Part shown: positions 46,264 through 58,969 of the stretch, in pieces
How positions within the stretch are numbered: position 1 is the stretch's first letter
How the letters are laid out: each line of letters starts with the position of its first letter
Source: Melastoma dodecandrum
Lineage: Eukaryota > Streptophyta > Magnoliopsida > Myrtales > Melastomataceae
Reading direction: 5' to 3'
Assembly (NCBI GenBank): GCA_029817715.1
Contig: JARUPY010000533.1
Span: 2,810,001 to 2,874,000 of the forward strand
DNA: 64,000 nt
The notes under the pieces: model-generated
What the model saw: the letters and a program-made list of their open reading frames with translations, nothing else
What the model was told of the DNA's origin: nothing
Database searches by the model: none
Made by a program: the position numbers and the translations under genes

Positions 46264-48080
46264 ATGAGGAAGAGGGAGAGGGAGAATCCGTGTGGGATTT
46301 GCGGGCACTACCACAAGTTCGAGGAAGGCGAGGTTTGCGGCGTGTGCGGGCATAGGAGAGCGACGGCGGAGTCCGACCAGGGCAGCAGGTGCGTACACGT
46401 CAGTACGTTCCCGACTGAGATACTGCCCAATTTCTTGTACCTGGGGAGTTACGACAACGCGTCGCGATCCGAACTGCTTAAGGCTCAGGGGGTCTCTCGC
46501 ATTCTCAATGTGAGATTTCACTGTTTTTCTTGTTTCAGGGTTTCTTGGAGATTGCTGATCTTGTTAGTTTGTGGGATGTTAACTTGTTGCGCTGGTTTTT
46601 TGTGTGACATCTGTTGGTATGTTGGAGTTGAAATTTGTCTTTGTAATTAGATGCAACTTCTATCTTCCCCTCCCTTATAGTAATGAATTATTGGGAGAAA
46701 TCTGCTTGTGTTGGAATCAACACATGGTTCTTGTTATTTTGCTCTTCCTATATGCAGTTGAAATTGAAGTATTGTTTGATTGTAGCCTTGAAGTTCCATT
46801 CTTGATTGCATGTATAATGAGGAACTTTATTGTTATTGCAGACAGTACCTAGCTGCCAAAATCTTTACAAGAACTCCTTCACTTATCACGGCCTGCGAGA
46901 TGACAAAAACCTACAATTCGATGATGCAAATCAATTCCTAGGTTTGATTTTTACTCTTGTTGTGCAACAGAATCTTCACCGTCATTCTTTTATATCATGG
47001 TACTTTTGACATTGAATGTTTCTCTGATGTTAGCTCTGAGGTTTAAAATTGCTTTCAATCCGAAATAAAGTGCTAAAAACTATCTCCTGATTTTTTCTTC
47101 GGTTAAGAACTTGATTCCATGAACCATCCCCTGACTTTCATTTTATGGGACATGTTTTAATAGTAAATTTATTCGCAGAACAATGTGAGAAAGACAAAGC
47201 TCGAGTGCTTGTGCACTGTATGTTGGGGAAAAATAGGTGGGTTATTTCTTGTCATGAAATGAACTGTTCATACTTGTCATACTTCCCATTTATTACTTGT
47301 TTTATGGATATCTGGAACAGAATACGTTGCTAGGAGAGAGAGAGATGATGTCATCCAATCTCCAAGGCGTGTATTTTAATTTTACTTCTTTGTTATTCAG
47401 ATCACCTGCTATAGTGATTGCTTATTTAATGAAATCAAGAGGATGGAGGCTTTCACAGAGCTATCAGTGGGTGAAAGATAGGAGACCAGTGGTTGAGCTG
47501 ACAGAAGGTACATCAAATGTCCAGATGAATGTTTCCCGTACCAGGACACAAAATATTGATCCAGGAATTTTGAAAACCTTGTTATACTTATAAAACAATC
47601 TATCTTATTTAACCAAGGAGTATACAGCAGCTCTTGACAGAATGCTTCTCCATGGGCTTCGGGGGGAATGCCACAGAGAGTTTAGATATGATGTATTCTC
47701 AGCTTGCCCCTGCAATAATATTATCTTACTTGCTCCTAAGTATTGGTTTTCCTCCATTCATAGGTGTATATAAGCAGCTACAGGATTACGAGGGGATGCT
47801 ATTTGGCACGAAAGACAGCTGCGACATTCCTCTTCCAGTTTTCCCGTCTTTTAGCTCTCATACCTTAAGCTTTGGCCACTCAAGAACAAATATCCCGGTG
47901 TCTGTCCCGGCATTTAGCAGTGCTAGCACGGCCTCCATCTTCTCACAGCCTATCATGAACATTCCTCCTCAGGAGTTCACCTTTGGGGCCAGCCAAACTG
48001 TGCAGAACGTTGCTGGATTGGGATTGACGGGGAGCTCACCGAGCTCCAATGGCGGCGACATTTCAATGGACAGCTCCTGA
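46264..48080 (+). CDS. IBR5: Dual-specificity phosphatase IBR5
   Basis: Five exons: 46264-46509, 46842-46941, 47179-47236, 47401-47507 and 47764-48080. They give 275 residues. The N-terminus has a zinc-ribbon-like pair, CGICGH and CGVCGH (10-33). The dual-specificity phosphatase domain spans about 50-190. The catalytic loop is H128-C129 followed by MLGKN and R135; the acid-loop and substrate-binding regions are present. The tail carries PPQEFTFGASQ and ends GGDISMDSS, both IBR5 hallmarks. IBR5 dephosphorylates MAP kinases (MPK12 in Arabidopsis) and promotes auxin and ABA responses. Numbering of Cys129 and Gly132 agrees with the Arabidopsis protein. The loop differs from the usual MSGKS wording at two positions (Leu131, Asn134), while Cys, Gly and Arg are kept. 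Confidence 0.95.
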
Positions 48081-49120
48081 ATAGGTTTTTCTTGTTACAA
48101 ACAAAAAGACAGAACATCTGCATGCCGGGTGGTTACGTTTTCTGATGGAAACCGTATTAGCCAAGACGTGCAGATGCTGCTTTTGCATGTGGCGGAGGAA
48201 ATCCCTGTGGTTTTTCGGAGACTTCCTTTTGCCCCTCTGCACCTGGACAGTATGAGAGGGTTCGCCTTTGCCATGGTTTTCTTGGCCTTGCATGTACTAA
48301 AAAATACAGGTATCCAGAGACCGTTTCCCTGTAATAATATCATGGAATCTGAACAATGTTATGAGCTTTTGTCCTTGGGTGATCCTCATCTCGTGGTCTT
48401 TTGAGCTATCCGTGATGAAAGTTGGGGGCATTGTCCTAAGCAATAAATTCATCATCATGAGAAAGAGTTGATTAGTTACTTTATTACCACATGCCAAGAG
48501 GATAATCAATGATCCCGAGGCTAATAATTTCAGTCTCTTAATGATATGAATAAGAGAACTGGACCAACCCCATGCCTCCCATCCTATGTTCTCTGAATAA
48601 TTTAAGTCCAACCACCCAAAACTCTGCTTTTGTTCCTTAATGATGAAGATTACAAGTCTGTCATCATAGTTAACCCAACCCAAATCAGATTTTTTTAACT
48701 CAGACTTTAGCTTTCTGACATCTCCATGATGCAGTCGAAGTAATTGGCCCCTGTCGAACTCATAGCATAACTCAATTTCTCTTCTAATCACGCCAGGACA
48801 ATGCATTTGAGACAAAGCTAACAGTTTGGTCCTGTAATAAAAAAACAAGGAACTGTTGGACTGTTGTCTGGGAATCAGAGGCACCTTTGCACAACGATGA
48901 AACATGAAAAGGAAAAAAAAAAACAGATTTGAGCAATTACTAAAGAGACGAGTGACAGCAGAAAAAATAGTTCCTCTGGAAATTCATTAATGAGTCGCAC
49001 CAAACTCCCTCCTCCCAACACTTCACAATCACAACTCACCAACAATCACTCCCCTCCTTTTTTAAGCTCCGAAAACTGTCCCCAACCAGCATTTCCGGGG
49101 AGCCTTTTCGAATGTAAGAA
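48081..49120. other. Spacer between IBR5 and the GDSL lipase gene
   Basis: About 1 kb. Contains the IBR5 3' region, an unexplained long minus-strand frame (48297-48905, listed separately), and the lipase promoter at its right end. Confidence 0.5.
48297..48905 (-). CDS. Unrecognised 202-codon open frame
   Basis: An open frame of 202 residues with no family I recognise. It is rich in Leu, Ile, Lys and Trp; a central part has SDLGWVNYDDRLVIFIIKE and SFGWLDLNYSENIGWEAWGW. A minus-strand splice-acceptor-like TTTTTTATTACAG lies near 48840, so part of the frame could be an exon. No signal peptide or partner exon found. It may be a chance frame or the remains of a gene, and I would not rely on it. 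Confidence 0.25.
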   Translation of the reverse strand: MFHRCAKVPLIPRQQSNSSLFFYYRTKLLALSQMHCPGVIRREIELCYEFDRGQLLRLHHGDVRKLKSELKKSDLGWVNYDDRLVIFIIKEQKQSFGWLDLNYSENIGWEAWGWSSSLIHIIKRLKLLASGSLIILLACGNKVTNQLFLMMMNLLLRTMPPTFITDSSKDHEMRITQGQKLITLFRFHDIITGKRSLDTCIF

Positions 49121-50693
49121 ATGGCACCCCCGCGACCACTGGCATTGTTCAGTGTGTTGGCTCTTTTGCTGATCTTGGGTGTTGTCGACCCCGTGACTGA
49201 GGCAAAGATCCCCGCGGTTATAGTCTTCGGGGACTCCTCGGTCGATTCGGGGAACAACAACGTGATTGCAACCATCCTCAAGAGCAACTTCGAGCCTTAT
49301 GGGAGGGACTTTTACGGGGGCCACCCAACAGGGAGGTTCTCCAATGGTAGGGTACCCCCAGATTTCATATCCGAGGCCTTTGGGATCAAGGCGTCAGTGC
49401 CGGCGTACTTAGATCCTGCGTACAAGATCTCAGATTTCGCCACTGGCGTGTGTTTCGCCTCCGCCGGGACCGGTTATGACAACACGACGTCCCATGTCCT
49501 GGTTTGTCGTCCTAGAATAATCTACAAACCGCCACTTGCACGTGCTTTTTACTTGGTTTCAGGGGAAGTGGTAATAGAATTGTGGATTTGCAGAATGTCA
49601 TACCATTGTGGAAAGAGCTGGAGTACTACAAAGAATACCAAGAGAAGCTCCGGCAGTACCTAGGGAAGGACCAGGCCAACTACGTCCTGTCCGAAGCGCT
49701 ATACATAGTAAGCTTGGGCACCAATGACTTCCTTGAGAACTATTACTTGATCCCGGTGGGGGTTCGCCGAGCCCAGTTTTCCCTTAAGCAGTACAAGGAA
49801 TTCCTGGTGGGCCTGGCGTCAAACTTCATCCGGGAGATACACGCACTTCAGGCACGGAAAATATCTCTCACTGGTCTCCCGCCAATGGGATGCCTACCTC
49901 TAGAGAGGACGGCCAACTTCTTCAGGAGGCCTGGCAGCTGCAATGAGGAGTACAACTCTGCCGCTAAGGACTTCAACGGGAAGTTGAGGATCGCCACCGG
50001 GAAGCTGAACAAGGAGCTGCCGGGGCTGAAGATGGTGTTGTCGGATCCTTATGATCTCTTCCTTCAGATCATCACCAAACCATCTTCTTTCGGTAAGTCC
50101 GGAAACTTTGATAAAAAGAGCAACCGAGATCTAGATGAAAAGCAAATTTTTAGCCACTGGGGATCTTGTGGGCAGATTAATTAAGGTTATCACAGTTGCG
50201 GTTGGTGTGTCAGAAATAGTCACGTTTGCCTTTATGAATGATTGAGACAGAAGTTGTGATTAAAGGCTGCTTTTGGTGGAATTCATTGGACAGTGGAAAG
50301 GTGGAGGGTGGGTTTTGAGAGTTCATTCCACTTAGGATAACCTTTGCATTGAAGAGGGTTTCTTGGTAGGAAGGGAGGTCTTCAATGGAGTTTGTTTACA
50401 TTAATGTCTAAGATTTTCTGTTACCTAGAACAACTTTTGATCAAGATGGCATCGGACTGTAACCTTGAACTTTGACAGTTCCAGTCATAATTGCAGGGTT
50501 CGAGGTTGCAGAGAGGGCATGCTGCGGGACGGGGTTATACGAGATGAGCTACCTCTGCAACAAGCACAGCCTGTTCACCTGCTTGGATGCAAGCAAGTTC
50601 GTGTTCTGGGATTCGTTCCATCCCACAGAGAGGACAAACAAGATCCTTTCGGATGCCCTCCTCAAGAGCGTCCTTCTCCCCACCTTTTCCTGA
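49121..50693 (+). CDS. GDSL esterase/lipase
   Basis: Three exons, 49121-49501, 49594-50092 and 50497-50693, give 358 residues, the normal length. The signal peptide covers about 1-28. Block I is VIVFGDSSVDSGNNN with catalytic Ser39. Block III is SLGTNDFLENYY (oxyanion Asn). Block V is DSFHPTERTN, supplying Asp332 and His335. The family phrases TGRFSNGRV and GLPPMGCLPLE are intact. These are secreted, apoplastic or extracellular serine hydrolases acting on lipids or cutin-like esters; the substrate cannot be told. Most relatives have five exons, so two introns have probably been lost or the model simplified. A damaged tandem copy follows at 51752. Confidence 0.93.
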
Positions 50694-51751
50694 TCTCACA
50701 ACTGCACATCGCACTTGAGAGGTTTTTGTTGATTGAAAGGGGAACGTGTAATTATTTGGAAAAATAAAATCAAGTGTGAAAAAATCAAAAGTGAGAATTG
50801 GACATCAACTGAGGATCTAGATTCCGGGGGCGCGGTTGATCAATTAATGAACACCACCAGTCCCTCCTACAGGGAAGCAAATTCTATAGCCACGAGCACC
50901 GGCATGTGAACCATGATGAGTGTCTCTTGATGACTATCTCAAAATTCTTAGAATGATCTAACTGCAGACTTCAGCAAGCAACAATTCAGTTTGTGTCTGA
51001 AAATCAAACCACCTGTAATGTAATGATCTACATTCTAGTTGGAGAATTGGAACTTCCATCGTAAAATTCTTTAATAGCAGAGGACCTTTTCTTCTTTTCT
51101 TCATGGAGTGGTTGTTGCAACTACATTTGCTTCCCCAGTAAATCATACACCATCTGAACACAAACCCTCCGGTTCAAATCCTCCGCCGACTGTTTCGAAC
51201 AATTCCCTTTTTGGGTAGTTAACATTGGTCCATAAACAGATACTTCTCAGCCGCCACACATCTGTGATGCCGTTGCATAATGTTACAATGAAGTGATTCG
51301 ACAGCCATTGCACAAGATCTGGGGATTCCTGTTAATATAAGAAATGGGGCCATATCAAACTGAGTTTAGATTGTAAAGTTTGATGTTTTCACCAACATTC
51401 CTTGTCACGTTAAAGCTCCATTTCCTCTCTGTGAATTCCTTTTTGCACGGATTGCAGCTACATGAGATGAGATGTCATATCAGAACCCAAAAGGTTCTCA
51501 AATCACGATCCAATTTCAAGCGATGCCTAGATTAATCTCTCTTTCATATGAACACGGGACAATGAATTCAAACCGCTATAAAAAGTAGTGCCAAACAGGT
51601 GAACATTAAAACTTTTTTAACAACCATCTTTGCACCTAATTCTGTTTCTTTTTCTTCTCCAACAACCTCGTTAGTTATTGACTGGTTTTATTTCGAAAAG
51701 CAGAGGCATCTCTAAGAATTTGGCGATACGGTTTTCAGACAAGCCTACAGC
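50694..51751. other. Spacer between the GDSL gene and its pseudogene
   Basis: About 1.06 kb without another recognisable gene. It separates the two tandem lipase copies and holds the 3' end of the first. Confidence 0.5.
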
Positions 51752-52425
51752 ATGGTGGCTAAGTGCTCTGCTGCATTGTCAGTCCTTCTGTCATCCTACC
51801 TTCTCCCTAGCTATTCAGGATCCAAGTTTCCAGTGACAATAGTGTTCGGGGACTCATCCGTCAATGCGAGGAACAACAATTTCATGCCCGCTATGCTTGG
51901 GGCAACTTCAAGCCTTACGGCTGTGATATTTTTGGAGGAAAGCCTCGTGGGAGGTTCTCCAATGGTTGGATAACCAACACCTAGCATCCCGTCCCTCTTG
52001 GACCCAACGTAAAGCATCTCCGACCTCGTTACTGGGGTCACTTTTGCTTCAGCCGAGACCAGATACAACACCGCCACATCAAATGTCCTGGTAAGTCGTC
52101 CCATTCCATGTATATGCTAGATGTCATCATCCAAATTACCGCTGATTTTGATTGTGGGCAGCGATCGCAGTCTGTAGTCCTGTTATATAAGAAGTGGGAA
52201 TACTACAAGACTTATCAGAAGAGGCTGAAGTCTTTCATAGGCAAAAAGTGGGCGAGCCAGGTTATCAAAGAGTCCCTTTACATGATCAGCGTGGGGACTA
52301 ATGATTTGCTCGAGAATTTCTTCACGTTGCCCGTGGCCGTCAGTCAGAGTTGGGCTAGGTCAAGCTGTAGCATACAGACAAAACAGAGTGTGCTCCATAA
52401 GCTTTGTGAGTACAGAGTATTATAG
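51752..52425 (+). pseudogene. GDSL lipase tandem pseudogene
   Basis: Starts with a leader and VTIVFGDSSVNARNNNF, clearly block I of a GDSL lipase. A frameshift near 51900 then moves the family sequence (NFKPYG, GRFSNG) into another frame. Next come an in-frame TAA within what was SLLDPTxSISD, an exon end with GTAAGT retained, and a second exon reading WEYYKTYQKRLKSFIGKKWA and ISVGTNDLLENFF. It stops at VAVSQ, and blocks IV and V are missing. Retained intron boundaries show tandem duplication and rule out retroposition. It is not expected to give an active enzyme. Confidence 0.88.
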
Positions 52426-53413
52426 TCTTTAATTGCAATAGAATATTGGACCGGCCCATATGCCGAGCGTAGTATATATTAGGCCGGACTCAACTTTCTT
52501 TCCGATGCGAGAATGGATTTGCCCCATTGTGAGTTGCAACCAACTTTCAGCAAGATCACATTTGAAAGCTGAACAAGTGTTGCTGAGGCAAATTCAGCCA
52601 TAGTCACGGACTCGTCGTTGAGGAAAGAGTGTTTATGTTGGATCAAAAACGGCGGATTCTAGGTTTGAACCCTTGCCCATTTCAGGAATGTTGATAAAGG
52701 GGACCACACAAATAGGCGAGCTAATGATGAGGTTCCAAATCCGAACGATTTCGCCTCGATCTGACTTGTTACAAACGTTTCCTTGGAGATCCCGATATTT
52801 ACCTGGGACAATCGTAGTATAGGGATTGATTGAATCACGCAGTTAGGTGTGGTCACTTTTGTTTATCCCTCAACATCACCCGAGGAATGAGCAGATGATG
52901 TGAACCAACTCCATTTTCGAATTCAGTTCGTCATACTTTCCTTGCCCGCAAGGCAAAGTATAAGAATTAGCGTGCTTTCTCCCCTTGAAAGAAGATGATA
53001 CTAATCCTCTCTTCCAACTACATCCTTTCCCTTCCCCAGTTTTCGAAAAACTTGCAGACTTCAGGATTTCATTTTTCTTTGTTCAAATGGGAGTAGTGTT
53101 AGGCGTCATCAGATTTCTCCTCAACCTCAAGAGGGCAAAGGCCAAGAGCCGTGACCAAGGTCAATGTTCTATTGTTCACTGCGACGGGTTGTACGTTCAA
53201 CCCGAGAAGGGGAGAGACCTCTATCCAGCTGACTACCTGGCCGCCCTGAATTTTTTCTCGCAGAAGCACAACATCTATGTATAGGACCATCCAGAGGAAG
53301 CTTTCTGATGAAATGAATGATTGTGATATACTTATTTCATTATGGAAATGATGAGCATACAATTAGGGATTCCGATCTAATCTAGTATTCATGCGTGTGT
53401 ATGGCTTGATTAG
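52426..53413. other. Spacer with one small open frame
   Basis: About 1 kb. The open frame at 53087-53284 is listed separately. No other gene. Confidence 0.45.
53087..53284 (+). CDS. Small unrecognised open frame (65 aa)
   Basis: Starts MGVVLGVIRFLLNLKRAKAK and ends with a hydrophilic part containing KGRDLYPADYLAALNFFS. It looks more protein-like than its surroundings, with a hydrophobic start, a basic stretch and then a mixed region. I recognise no family, and no flanking exons were found. It may be a small protein, a terminal exon fragment or chance. Confidence 0.2.
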   Translation: MGVVLGVIRFLLNLKRAKAKSRDQGQCSIVHCDGLYVQPEKGRDLYPADYLAALNFFSQKHNIYV

Positions 53414-55304
53414 TTAGTTCCGCTGCAGGAATGCCAGCACCGGTTTATATACGACTTGGTAAGCATCGACGCCAAAGACGAAATCGGCGTGGGCATATTG
53501 AGCCACATACTGTACCAGTAAGTCGTTGCTGTTGTGGTTTTGCAGCTTGGCAAGCAACTGCTGCACGTCCTTTACGTCAGACAGCTCGTCCTTCCCTCCG
53601 TACGAGAGGTAGAGGGGGATGTTGGTCGGGATGCTCGACATGTTGTAGGCTGGGGGAGTTGTCTGAGCATAGTGGTTCATATTCCCGTCTTGCCCGTAGT
53701 CGAACTTCGTTATCTTTCCCGTCCTGATCACTGCATATCATCCATTTAAATTCCTCAGGGGAAGATCCTATTGAGTCCTGATAACAGGGTAAGTTGACGA
53801 AATTAAAGATTACTTTGCGAGAGATGGATCATGTTCTTGGTAGACGTCGGCTGAGGTTCATAGCGGAAGAAAACGCTGGACCTTGAGGAATTCAGGCAGC
53901 AATTCTGGCCTGTAATCATTGTTCCGATCATTGACCCCATGAAAATCAACACAAGTACAAAAACCTACCACCCTTCTGATTACTTACCTGTGAATGCATT
54001 CATTAAGTTCCCGCATAAGGCACTCGATAGCGAGCACAGATTATTCAGGAGGGTCCCCACTGCCGGCCTGTCAAAACAGTCGGAAACGTCAGTTGAAGGA
54101 AAAGCCCCGCCGGAAGATTGATGAAAATGAACGAAACAACTGACCCTTTGGGACTGAATTCATGAAGTCCCAGCCAATAAATTTCCTAGCACAACACAAA
54201 GCAATAGAGATCACTAGTCAAGCCCAGTTCTTCAAAACATTTCCCATTTTCGCGAAGAAATTTGAATTTAATTACTTCTGCTAGGAATATTTCGGCCGCA
54301 ACCCTTGTTAAAAAAGATGGCAGGTTGTTGAGATACGCAATCGGGCTGAGAAGAACAGCTGATCTAACAGAGTTCACCAGCTGATTTTGGGAGAAGGCGG
54401 TCAATGCCATCAAAGTACCCTGTGAAGAATTTACAGCAATGACTGTTTACTCGGAATCGAACATGAGAAGAAATCGGGCTATTGCGCTTGCGAGAAAGAT
54501 GTAATTTACCAAGGAATGTGCAGCATAGTGCAAGTTCTGGCCTGTCACCCCATTTACGTACTGGACCGTGGCAGTGAGATCATAGCTAACCAATTCATCC
54601 CACGACCACTCCCAGTAGGCCTGCGGAAATTCAATCTTAACCAGTTAGTCTACATTTGTCTAAAACATATGTTGAGTGCGTGTAGCAAAGTCTGACCGCA
54701 TCGCTGGTAGTAAGCGTAGTGTGACCAGAACTGGAATTTGTGCCCCGAGAGTTGGCCATCCAGACATCATACCCATTGTCGGCCAAGATGAATGCCAACG
54801 ACTCGCTCGGTTGGTTGTACACCCAAGTGACCGAATCCTGCGAAGCATCCAACGTCATCGGTTCCGTACGTCAATACAACATTGAAAGAGTGGAAGAAGT
54901 TCTTACCATGATTAGCCCATGTTGCAACAGGACAGGGGGCTTGCTAGCCTGTTGGCCGGAGTGGCTAGCTGGAATCCTTTGCAGTCCGAGGATGTATCCG
55001 TCGGCCGTGGTCACCTGAAAATCCGACCAACGCCAGCCCCGATTCAAATAGACCCTTTTATGACCCGTGCTAATAACGAGTCGCTCTAGATATATACACG
55101 TCTTACCTTGTGTTCTTCGCACGCATATCCCCATGGCGTGACCATGTTCTCGCAGAGGCTATAACTGGACGAGGACGAGGTGGATGCTAAGGACCTCCCA
55201 TGAGACAAAGAGTTCAGTTCACGCAACCCTTGGCGTGCGGCCGTAACTGACCAAACGAACAAGGCGAGGTGTGCGATCATGACGAGTACTAGACCGTTGG
55301 CCAT
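53414..55304 (-). CDS. Triacylglycerol lipase 2-like (acid lipase family)
   Basis: Nine exons: 55304-55107, 55014-54907, 54837-54697, 54620-54510, 54419-54276, 54185-54145, 54067-53988, 53909-53814 and 53730-53414. They give 411 residues. A signal peptide (about 1-22) is followed by a Ser-rich linker and the lipase-family entry segment ([23 protein letters not shown]). The alpha/beta-hydrolase core has the oxyanion stretch [14 protein letters not shown], the nucleophile Ser185 in AHSLG, Asp354 in GGKDELSD, and His387 in YAHADF. Relatives include Arabidopsis lipases LIP1 and MPL1, which hydrolyse triacylglycerol and act in seed oil use or aphid defence. The nucleophile motif here begins with Ala where Gly is usual. 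Exon 6 (41 bases) was placed by phase: it restores [14 protein letters not shown]. Confidence 0.92.
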
Positions 55305-55372
55305 GGTCGTTCTTTCTATGCAAGAAGATAGTCTAGGAGTTGCTTTGGTGCATTTCCCTCTACAATCCCAGG

Positions 55373-55382
55373 TATATATATA
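55373..55382 (-). promoter_or_regulatory. TATA box of the lipase gene
   Basis: A TATATATATA run on the minus strand lies about 70 bases upstream of the start codon, giving a leader of about 40 bases. Confidence 0.55.
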
Positions 55383-57894
55383 CTCACGCACGAACTAAAA
55401 ACAAGACAAAAATGATTAAATCAGTTTACATTTTTGTGAGTGTGAACATATTTTTAACGCTATAGAATGGAAATTCGCTGTGTAGAGTTTTGGTCGTCTA
55501 AATGATTGGATTTTGCATTCGTGTTTGAGTTGTTGTTGTTGTGCTAATTATCATCGTTTTTTTTTTGTACACAGAGAATAGAACAGAAGACGACTTTGCA
55601 AGTTTAATTTTAAAATTATTATAACTCTTCGTGATGGAGAAAAACTCCATCGTACATAGGTAAAAATTATTTTAAAAGCAAGTTTTTAAGGGAGGAAATC
55701 TATTTCGAAAAATTAATTTATGAAAAAGAACTTTTAAAGAAGGAAATGTAATTTTAGGATAAAGAAATCGTATTTTCATTTCTTTCCGGAATAGAAACCC
55801 TAAACCCTAAACGATTAATTAGCATATATTTGGAATTTCGTGATTTTGACCGGAATTTCTTTTAGCAAAAGGAGGAAAGGCCTTTTGAAAGAATAATTTG
55901 GGATAATGTCAAATTACCACTCAAATTCCTTCCAGGAAGAGAAGGAAATTTGTAATTGATCGCTATTATTTTATGAGAGGAAAGACTTGAGGTTTGTCAA
56001 CGTGCTAAAAGGGCGACAAAAGAATGGCCCCCTCCCCCCGACTGAGATTGCGTCCCAAAGTTATGCGACCTCTAAACTCATAGTTTTTCTAATTAAGGTT
56101 TATGGTTAGGGGAAAGGAATGATATCTCTCCCATTGACATGAGCGAAATAATGTTGTCGGAATATTCTCTAACTGATAATGTAATAAATTCGTCTAACAA
56201 ACAAAAGACATCGCCCCTTACTCCTTCACAAAATCCCCCAAACAACAGACAACAGCGTCCACCGCCCCTATAATTTGGTGTTACACGATGCACTAAACAT
56301 AGACATGTGGATCATTGGGGGTCGTTAAGGGGGATAATTCCTTTTGCTTCTGTTGGAAGAACAATTCACGGGGGACAAATTGTGGATGCCTTCTTTTTTT
56401 TTGGCTGCCCACCCACCATTACCATGAATCCTTCCATTTGTTTGATTTCCCTGCCCAACTTTTTTTAAAGGGTTAAGTTGGCCAATTCGTGCAATTAGGG
56501 TTAAGCTACCGCAGGGGCGTTGTCGGCCGATGGGCTTCAAAAGAAAATCACCCTTCGCCCTCCGGCCCAAATTTAGGACGAACGGTTGGGCCCAATTATC
56601 AGGCCCGTTTTTTATGCATAGTTGATCAAACTACTGTTTGTTCCTATCAGTTTAATTGAGAAATTTCTCTGGACTAACATGTCGATCAGATAGTTTTTAT
56701 TACATGACGATCGTGACGGGGTCTCAAGCAGACAGGCGGGGCCGATCAAGGGACTGGATAAAACTCAATCCACCAATAATGTATGCCCGTCCAGGGGGGC
56801 ACATCAAAAGATCCCAGAGTCCCCAGATAAAGAGGGAAGCCACATACACATTTATCCCTAAATGTAAACAATTGTTCCTTCTTTACTTAAATTGAGAATT
56901 TCAAACCCTCGAAATCAAGAATTAGTGCCCACCGACCACCCCCTTTTTCCTTTTTTCTCAACTGGTTCCACTCGCGTCACGTTACAAGCAAAGCAGAGAG
57001 AACCCGCGGGGTCTCCATCTTATCTCTGGGTCAACAATTATTGATACGTACTTCTTCTGAAAGGTCTTGGATTCAAGGGATGGCCGAGTCATTGCCTTTG
57101 ACGAAGAAGAAACTAAACATTTGACATTTTCTGCGTGTTTGCAGAAGGATAAGGTCGCTGCCTTCAAACAAGTAACACGATCTCTTCCGATCATATCTTA
57201 CACATGGCGAGTCCTAATTCGACATACATGCGTTAAGGTCATATATATGTTCAAGATTCCAAGATGAGAACGGGTTGGGTCTTCCTTTAGGTGGAGTGTG
57301 GGAGATTCTCATTAGGACTTTTGAAACTTTAAAAGTCAACGTTATTTGTAGCTTGTCTGGATGAAACTTTGGCGTTTCCTTGTTCCCCCCGGATCTTTCT
57401 TTTAACCAACTCATTTCACACGCCTCTAACGCGACTTACCAAATCGTTCGTTCTTATCCCAGAAGAGAAAAATGCCGTGAAGAAAGCTACACCAAACCGT
57501 TGCTTGCGAACAACACCGACTTTAGACAGCAGTCCTGCTGGCCTATTACTCCGATCACCCCAACAAGCTGTGAATAAGTCGCTAGCTAGCAACAGCAAAA
57601 GCCGCTTACTCACGGCATTTTATATTACTCATCTTCCAAAGAGACCGACTAGGACTTGTTCGGTCGATCCAATTCCAGCACTACAGATAAGGGGGGGGGG
57701 GGTCATCAAATTTGTTGCAATGTTTTTTGTTTCTTGTTTTCGGGGGGGGGATAGGTAGGTCCCTTTGAATGATTGGCCTTGGAATTTTGAGTGGCAGGGA
57801 CAAGAAGCTCAGCCACATTGCCCCGTCATGGACACGTTGATCTTGTCCGAAATCCAAACCCGGGGGATGGTCCCAAATGTATCCTCCCCCACAT

Positions 57895-57908
57895 ACACAC
57901 ACACACAC
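57895..57908. repeat. AC dinucleotide microsatellite
   Basis: Seven AC units in intergenic DNA. Confidence 0.85.
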
Positions 57909-58969
57909 CCCCTCTGCCAGCCAGGCTGAGAATGACCCTCCGACGAGAAGAGAAAAAAAGGAACTGGAAATGCAGTTGGATAGAGGGATATGGAATTCGA
58001 TATCATGGCCAGGCAAATCGGGTCGTGTCATAAAGTGGTGTCGACATTATTGTCCACAGAAGATAAGGTCGCAAAGGGCACGTGGTAGGTTATTCCTTTT
58101 TAGTTCACTCGGCCAGTTTCACGAGACGTGCTTTTTCTTATGTCGAAATCAACTCCCATTTAGGAAGGAGAAGAAGAAGAAAAAAAAAATCGTCGGCATC
58201 GTAAATTGAAATTTGTCACGTAATTAGGGAGGGTCGCCCCCGTCGAAACGTGGAGAGAACGAAAACAAAATATATATATATATATGTGCTGGGGAGGCGT
58301 CGCGGGTGGTTGGGAGGTCAGTGGAATCGATTGGACATAGAAAGGACTGATTTAGGACCAGCCATTTAGATTAGATGCGTCTGAGAAATTGATGATGTTG
58401 CATGGGATGGAAAAGTAAGGCGTCGGAAATCAACGATGATTGGAAAAAAAAAATGTTACCGGGAAATGTCGTGGACGATCGCCCCATACAATGAAGCCAA
58501 AAGAAGGCCCGATGAATGAGCTAACCGCGGTGTTCGTTTCGTTTTTATTTTTTAAAAATGAATATTAACTCCCGCGGCTGATAAGTGAATGAATATAGTA
58601 GACATGGTGTAGTGTAGTGTCTCTTTATTTTCGCTTTTTTTTTAACGAATAATAATTTCTCTTCGAAAAGCAACGGTCGATAACAAAAGAGCGAGCGTGA
58701 GATTTTTGTGTGTGTATATTTTATTGTGAGGGGGTGGGGGGCGGGGTGGAGAAGATAGGATATGCAGCAATTAGACGCATGTTATGTTTCGGTCGGAAAG
58801 CGATGCCCAATTTGCTTGGTTCACCACCCCCCATCCACAGGCCAAACTTATTTACAAGGACATTTTGGGTAATGTCGATGCCTAATATTGACGAGACCAT
58901 GTATAATGGAAAGCCTAGAGAGAAACGTCATGGATGATGAAGAACTCCATGACTCGTCGATGGACATCC

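Noticed and set aside
54145..54185. Alternative frame [13 protein letters not shown] for lipase exon 6
   Set aside because: It needs a different acceptor phase. The chosen phase gives [14 protein letters not shown], which matches the family.
55793..55811. Telomere-like CCCTAAA units
   Set aside because: Only about two units. This is a common telo-box motif, too short to be an interstitial telomere.
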